A stretch of 64,000 bases of DNA from Plasmopara viticola. Lineage: Eukaryota > Oomycota > Peronosporomycetes > Peronosporales > Peronosporaceae. Made by a program: the position numbers and the translations under genes. The notes under the pieces are model-generated. The model made no database searches. It was not told the origin of the DNA and saw only the letters and a program-made list of their open reading frames with translations. The stretch lies in assembly GCA_001695595.3 (NCBI GenBank), contig MBPM02000002.1, positions 1,116,001 to 1,180,000 of the forward strand, read 5' to 3'. Positions within the stretch are counted from its first letter, which is position 1; each line of letters begins with the position of its first letter. Positions 58,297 to 64,000 of this stretch are shown here, one piece after another.

Positions 58297-61200
58297 ATGG
58301 AGCTGGAAGAACACAAGCTCGATACGGTCCTCATGCTACATAACGTGAACAAGGATGGCGCGATCGTGCGACGTTGGATTGCAATGGTACTGGGCGATAA
58401 AGTGCTAAGTGACCTCCCAACGGCACTGCACTCGGGTGAATTGCTCTGCGATTTAATCAATAAAGTGTATAAGGCACTGGGTATGAAGAGCGAGATTAAT
58501 CCGATTCGAAGTCGGAGAAACGACGAAGACGCAAGAAAAAATTTGCGCGAGTATTTGCGGTGTGTACCTTGGTACTGAACCATTTAATGTCTAGTCTTGA
58601 GGAACCTTACGGCATGGTGAATTCTGTTTAGGGCTTGTGAGGTTTTAGGCGTTGCACGCCACAATTTGTTTCAGCCAAATGACCTGCTGCAAGCCAAAGA
58701 TATGGCAAAAGGTGAGACGAAGTGGTACGATGAGATCATGAGCAGCTTTTTTGACTTGATGGCGTGGTAGTGTACAGCAATATTCTTGCGCTACAGGCGG
58801 TGGCAGTATCGCTTTCAAATTGCCGCTCAATCGATGAGCGCAGCTCTACTATAAGTGTCTGTCTATATGATCGAAGCGTCATCATCGTGTCTCTAATGTG
58901 TTTGTGGGATTGTGTATCTACAGAATTGGCCTCCAGTCTCTAAGAATGGTGCACATGCCGACGTCGAGGTCATGGACACAGATGATTTGGATCTGATCTC
59001 GCCTGATGCCATCCAAATGCTTCAGCAGTCGCGGTGGCAGCGACTATTGTTTGAATACGAGCATCAGCTACAAAGACACGAAGAACGGGATCGAGCTGAC
59101 GAGTGTAAAGCATCGGAAGGACTAGGGCCACTTGCGCATGGTATTTGGCGTACAGAAGAGCGCCTTCGAGCACTTTTAATGCGTGACGACCGAGAGTTTG
59201 GAGCAGTCCCAGAGGAGCTCCATGGTAAACTGTGGATGCTGGCATCGGGTGCCCACGTAGAAATGAGAAAAAACAAGGGTCAGTACGAGCGATTGGTTGC
59301 CTCAGAACTGGAAAATGTAGAGGCTACACGACAGATTGATGCGGATCTGAATCGAACAGTGTCGGAAGAGGATAAAAAGGTGTGGACCGAAGAGAAATCG
59401 AGGATGATGCGGCGCGTATTGGTCGCGTATTCCTTTTATAATCCAGGTCTCGGGTATTGTCAGGGTCTGAATTATATTGTGGCTCGAAGCTTGCAATATT
59501 TGACCGAAGAAGAATCGTTTTACTTGCTCATTGCAATCATTCGACTTGTACCCGATGACTACTACACGACCATGGTTTGTAATCCCGTGTGCATCTGCAA
59601 ATTATTCAATCGTCGGCTGTGCTGACACTTTGTGGTTGGTGGTGCGTAGCTCGGACTAGCGGTAGACCAGCACGTGTTTGCAGATCTTGTGCGTCTTCAA
59701 TACCCGGAGATTACCGAGCATTTGGCAGAGCTTGGTGGTTCTGGCATGGAGCTGTCGCTTGCATGTACAGAGTGGTTTTTGACCCTCTTTGCTAGTCCAT
59801 GTGCAAGAAGAGTCACGTTTCTGATCTGGGATGCTATTTTCCTCCATGGTGATGAGGTAAATTTTTGTACATAAAGGGAGAGTCTTCGTACTTTAGAATT
59901 AACTTGAGCCTTTTTGGTAGATTTTATTCAAAGTAGCGCTGGCAATGCTTCAACAAGCGAGAAGTTTGCTTCTTGCGTGCAAAACGTATGGAGATTTGCT
60001 GAAACACTTGAATGATGTGGGTCTGCAAGTGTCCTTACTTTGCTGAATTATTAATGTGCTGTGTGTGCGATCCACAGCTTGGTAGAGGGGATGTCGATGC
60101 TTTGACTTTACTGCGCATTTCAAAGGACCAAAAATGTGTCCTTCGCGGCCGAATTGAAGGCTTTCGAGCTCACCACCGTCTACAGCTGGCGTCAGATATC
60201 GTTGCCTCGAGTACTGAAGGTGAAGATTCATTAAGCTCGACAATTGGACGGCGAAGCTCGGAGATGAGACCGGAGCCTCGGATGCGAATATTTGGTCGTA
60301 AAAAGCAAGGCATATTTCGCCACATAGATAAAATTCCCCCTCGCTTGGCTAGGTATGTGTACATTTATACGATTAAAGGATGAGATGAGGGCAAGCTGAT
60401 TTGATTTGTGTGCATCTATAGAACGTTCGATCGAGCACTTACTGAGGAATACATGAAATCAATTCGACGGGATCATCCTAACTTTGCTCAGTATTACGAT
60501 GGAGGTCCGCCTCAGGTTAGTGCGATGTCCAGTGATGCTGCTATGATTTATGACAACTTATAATGTCGTGTAATGTTTTAGTTCAAGAACGATTATTGGG
60601 GTTCGGCAGGCAGTAGCTGTCAATGGAGTGCTTGTAATGTTCGTCGCACTTGCTCAGAGGGATTTGTCATTAACAGCATTGAGGAGGCCGACGACAATCA
60701 CACAAATGACAACTCTCGTTTAAATCGCCGCACGACTCCGAACACATTTGAAGATTGTACATTCGAATTGACTCGCGACCGTCGCACCAAAAGCTCTGGT
60801 ATCGCGTTAGATAAAAAGACGCAAAACAAGAGTGCCATTGCTGCTTTGGTACATGCAAACGTTCGCGACGGAGATGTTCATGTGAATGGCAGATCGCCAA
60901 TGGCGTGGATTCAGCGCTTTCACAAGGATTTAAGATCTCAAAAGGAAAAGAAAAAAGTCGAGAAGCGAATCCGTCGCAATCAGCGTTTGGATCATGTAAT
61001 TTTTGCCTCTAGGAGAGATTCACACTCAGACGTAAGCACTTCGTGGTTGAGCAGCGCCACTGACACCTCTTTGCAGCCTGCTGACAAGACACAAGATAGT
61101 GAAGGTTTATCGTTAGGTCACAGGAGAAGGTTGAATGACTTTCAACGCTTGTCCGCTGAGAATATCGCATTACTGGAAGAACCGTCGCTATCGCGTTCGT

Positions 61201-62135
61201 TTTCAGACCCGTTTCAGTCCCCCTCGAGCGTTGCGGGACAGCGTTTGCGTAAACACTCGAGTGATAAAACATGCCGATATGCTGACCATGTCCCGATGCT
61301 GTTACACCATTCAATTAAACGTGAGACCGATGAGGTTTCGAGAACACCTTATCTTGAAGAAGTAAAGAAAGTTGGTCACAATGGTAGTGGACGGCCTCCT
61401 CGTCGATTAAGTGATCAAAGCACACTGTCAAGAAGCACCAACTCGTATGTCAACACAGCTTCTTTCACTATGGAGTTGCAGGAAGAGACTTCAGAAAAGA
61501 TCAATTCAAACGATTTACTTGACGAGAAAGATGTAAAGGAGGCAGCACAAGGCGTGAGCCCAACGTATGCACAACTGACAAAGCCGTTGGTACATGATAT
61601 TCTGTACTCGCCAGTGCACTATCGATCAGGCTCAAAGGACTTGACACCTGAAGAGACCGGATCGTGCATGCCGCCTCGTATCAAACGAATTGTGTCTACT
61701 CCTTGTGACGACAAACTTGCATTTTACAAGTGCCCTCGCAATCTTAAGCTTGACTGCTCTCAGACGATGCGAGAGCGTGCAAATGTCCTCCAGTACATGC
61801 ACCGGAAGGCTAGCGATGCCAGCAGTATTGCCGGAAGCATTCCACGCAGTCCTCCTCGCCTTAGCGAGAGCTCAAGCGACTCGTCTCGATTCATGGACTA
61901 TACCAGTAGCTGCAGTGGCAAGTCCACGCAGTACCGGAAAAGCTCGTTTTCGTTCTTTGATAAACTCTCAAGTGATTTGGAAAATAGTCATCACGGACTT
62001 GACAGTTTAGCGGACGAGTTGGAATTTAAAACCGATAGCATTGGTCGAGAGTCTCTGTCTTCAAATGCAACTGGTCGATCGAGCACAGTCGATGAGCAGC
62101 GAATTGCGAGCGAAGCAATTTCCATCTCGTCGTGA
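58297..62135 (+). CDS. Calponin-homology plus TBC (Rab-GAP) fusion protein, nine exons
   Basis: Exons: 58297-58559, 58632-58711, 58771-58856, 58924-59574, 59650-59856, 59921-60028, 60078-60352, 60422-60515, 60582-62135; about 1105 residues. A calponin-homology domain fills about 15-125 (VRRWIAMVLGDKV, GELLCDLINKVY, LGVARHNLFQPNDLLQAKDMAKV). A TBC domain follows at about 200-430 (IDADLNR with the Arg finger at 287, YNPGLGYCQGLNYI with the Gln finger at 323, VDQHVFADLV, FLIWDAIFLHG), so GTPase-activating function toward a Rab looks intact. A long Ser-rich basic tail of more than 500 residues ends the protein. The donors of exon 3 (58856, non-consensus GTCTGT) and exon 6 (60028 or 60016) are uncertain. 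CH domains bind actin or signalling partners, which would tie Rab inactivation to the cytoskeleton. Confidence 0.85.
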
Positions 62136-62304
62136 AATTGACATGCAAATAAAGGGGATGGAGTGCCCTCGCTAACGTTGAAGTGAACGATTAATTAATC
62201 AAATGGCTAGTAAAAAAGCATTAAATAGAACAAAAGAACGATGGAAAAAATATAATTATGTTTCGAAACGTTGTTTTAACATCCGAAAAGGTTATTTTGT
62301 AGCC

Positions 62305-63016
62305 ATGGGCAAAGCGTATGATGGCAAGAAGCGGTGGAATGAGACGATCCTCGCAACAACAGCACGGTCTTCCACGACCGCCGGAGCTCATGGTGCCACG
62401 AAAAAACGGCTATCAGGTAGGTGCATTTGTGTTAATCGCTGTTTCTGTCATGAAGAGCTCCCTCAAGACCTTCCAGATGAGCTTCTTTGGAGTAACGTTA
62501 TAATGGGTAAATCCATTTTGTATGGAAATTACAGGCCGTACGCTCAAGCTTAGCGCGGCAATGAGACGCGTGGACGATGACACGCGAAATGAAGTGCGAA
62601 ATGCTCGACTGGACGCTTTAGAAGCTGATAATTTTGGTGAAGACGTGGACGATGGCGACGGAACACAAGATGGAGACGAAGCGTACGTGGATGAGGAAGA
62701 AGGAGGAGTTGTTTCTTTATCAGGTGGAAAAGAATCAATGAGAAAGAAAAGAAGTACTATCGTTTCGTGCAAGAAGAAGTGGAAGGTCAAGAGTTTATCT
62801 CAATTGGTGTTTGAGGAGTTAGGCAATGGCGATAATGCGGAGGGACCTAATTATTTGACAGTGGCAGCAGCCCCTCCGATGCATCCAGCACGGAGATTTT
62901 GCTGCGTGTGTGGGTTCTTTGCCAACTACAATTGTCGACGATGTGGATTGAGGTACTGCAGTGTGGGCTGTGGGGACCAGCACAAGGAGAGCGGCTGTAT
63001 GAAATTTGGGGTTTAA
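62305..63016 (+). CDS. ZNHIT1: HIT zinc-finger protein ZNHIT1 (SWR1 complex Swc6/Vps71)
   Basis: Subunit of the SWR1/SRCAP remodeller that exchanges H2A for H2A.Z. Exon 1 is 62305-62416; an intron at 62417-62534 (GTAGGT..TACAG) keeps phase 1; exon 2 is 62535-63016, 197 residues. Conserved parts: ARLDALEADNF near the start, an acidic linker, AEGPNYLTVAAAPPMHPARRFCCVCG, and the C-terminal HIT finger with paired Cys (CCVCGFFANYNCRRCGLRYC, then CGDQHKESGC). The ATG at 62305 has a good context (GCCATGG). An in-frame ATG at 62203 would add 34 Lys/Asn-rich residues and is less likely. It lies 169 bp after the CH-TBC stop on the same strand. Confidence 0.9.
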
Positions 63017-63806
63017 AAGGGCTTGTTGGAAGCACTTACCCTAAAGCTGATTCTGCACCAAGATGGATATCGATGAAGCTTAATTTTTGACCAGGTGTAT
63101 CAACTTAACAAAAAGGCTAAGTTAAAAAGTACGCAAATGGCCGTCAATCGTAACAAGAACGTGCGTGAAGAAAAGCAGTAACTTTACCGCCTCTACTTTT
63201 TTTTGGTCTGTGAATCGTCGAGCATGCAAGCAGCGCTCGCGCTTCTTTTTGCAATACAATCGCAACGCAAAGCACCAAAGCGTCGACATATGAATGAAGA
63301 ACAAGGAGTAAATTGAGATGGGTGGTCAAAGCAGTGTCATCAGTCCTTTGCGCAAGCCTCGTAAGCTTAACGGCAAAATATGAATTTCGTTTGGAGGGCA
63401 GACAAATACAATGTTTAGAAACAAGCCTACTAGCACAGCACATCTTGCGACCCCTTTCGCCTTCGTCAAGCTCAGCTTCACATTGCGCTATGTAGACACT
63501 GCATCAGTAATCACGTAGAAAACGAGGATTTTTTTTTGACATCTGTTATTAATATGCGATTTTGAGACCTGCGCGCATAAATGCAGGCCTGATTGACAAG
63601 GAGAAGCGTTGTTTAAGCTGCGGAAATTTAATCAAGCCGTCATTAACTTAAGGCATTTGCTTTGGCAAGGCGCCGATTAATTCATTGGTAGACTTGCGCG
63701 CTTATATTTTTTTGACGATGTAGGGCTTAGGCGTCAATCTGCTGATCATCTTCCTTCTTAAGTGCAGACATGGAGATAGCGAAAGCCCGGTGTAGGACAT
63801 CGTTCT
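63017..63806. other. Intergenic, no gene seen
   Basis: AT-rich 3' flank of ZNHIT1 with short chance frames on both strands. Confidence 0.4.
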
Positions 63807-64000
63807 TGTTGGAAAGAAAGTAGAAACCGAAGTGAATATATTAAACCTGACCAATGAACGGCTACCATATGTAATTACTAATTGTGACGTACTTGTAATT
63901 ACTGTGAAGCCATCCACCTGTTCAACATGCATTCAGTGGTGTAATGTTAATACTCCCACTCACCGCTTATGCTGTGTGTCCTTTGTTGCTGACTTGGTCT
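63807..64000 (-). mobile_element. Left end of a second Copia-like element, cut by the window edge
   Basis: 63807-63952 matches both ends of the Copia LTR described above: it starts TGTTGGAAAG, continues ACCGAAGTGAATATATT, and ends CATGCATTCAGTGGTGTAAT. It is shorter (146 bp), with the middle deleted or diverged. The next bases (CTCCCACTCACCGCTTATGCTG) match the region just inside the 3' LTR of the first element. So this is the 3' LTR and start of the interior of a related element in the same orientation, not a solo LTR. Confidence 0.7.

Noticed and set aside
62203..62304. Extended N-terminus for ZNHIT1
   Set aside because: Lys/Asn-rich leader without family similarity and poorer start context than 62305.
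1..64000. tRNA, rRNA, snRNA genes and CRISPR arrays
   Set aside because: I saw no cloverleaf-like B box with matching arms, no rRNA-like block and no spaced direct repeats; a covariance-model scan was not possible.

Overview
This looks like nuclear DNA of an oomycete, most likely a Peronosporales species (Phytophthora or downy-mildew type). The reasons are short introns of about 55-120 bases (GT..AG, often GTACGT/GTAAGT starts and CTAAT-like branch sites), compact gene islands separated by AT-rich degenerate DNA, FAR1-type Mutator-like elements, Copia elements, and one decayed RXLR-effector-like reading frame. Species assignment is inference. || Layout: (1) 1-6986 gene island: a partial RanBP2-zinc-finger protein (-), an NSUN2/Trm4-like protein that has lost its methyltransferase residues (+), and tRNA-dihydrouridine synthase Dus3 (+). 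(2) 6987-12093 mostly non-coding, with a SINE-like insertion carrying a 14-bp target duplication, a 205-bp tandem duplication and a doubtful gene fragment. (3) 12094-25123 gene island: a very large repeat-containing IQ-motif protein whose frame is split by one TGA (+), five-exon XRCC2 (-), and TAF1 (+), with XRCC2 and TAF1 starting only 32 bp apart. (4) 25124-36199 transposon territory: a 172-bp foldback palindrome and a complete but dead Copia element with LTRs and a GATAC target duplication. (5) 36200-43490 gene island: ubiquitin-specific protease of the USP5/13 type (+), an IQ-motif protein (-) and Integrator subunit INTS9 (-). (6) 43491-56469 sparse DNA with a decayed RXLR-like frame, a complete FAR1-type MULE with near-perfect terminal inverted repeats and one internal stop, and a doubtful small spliced gene. 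(7) 56470-63016 gene island: a spliced FAR1-domain protein without transposase (-), a calponin-homology/TBC Rab-GAP fusion (+), and ZNHIT1, the SWR1-complex HIT finger (+). (8) 63017-64000 is non-coding and ends in an LTR related to the Copia element. || Most host genes act in the nucleus on RNA or chromatin: tRNA modification (Dus3, the NSUN2-like pseudoenzyme), snRNA/mRNA 3'-end processing (INTS9), transcription initiation (TAF1), H2A.Z deposition (ZNHIT1) and homologous recombination (XRCC2). There is no operon-like pathway; the genes are packed in divergent, convergent and tandem pairs with gaps as small as 32-170 bp, so shared promoters and close polyadenylation sites are likely. Exon boundaries for XRCC2, INTS9, the IQ protein, the FAR1-domain gene, CH-TBC and ZNHIT1 were worked out by hand from frame, splice signals and family similarity and are given in each entry.
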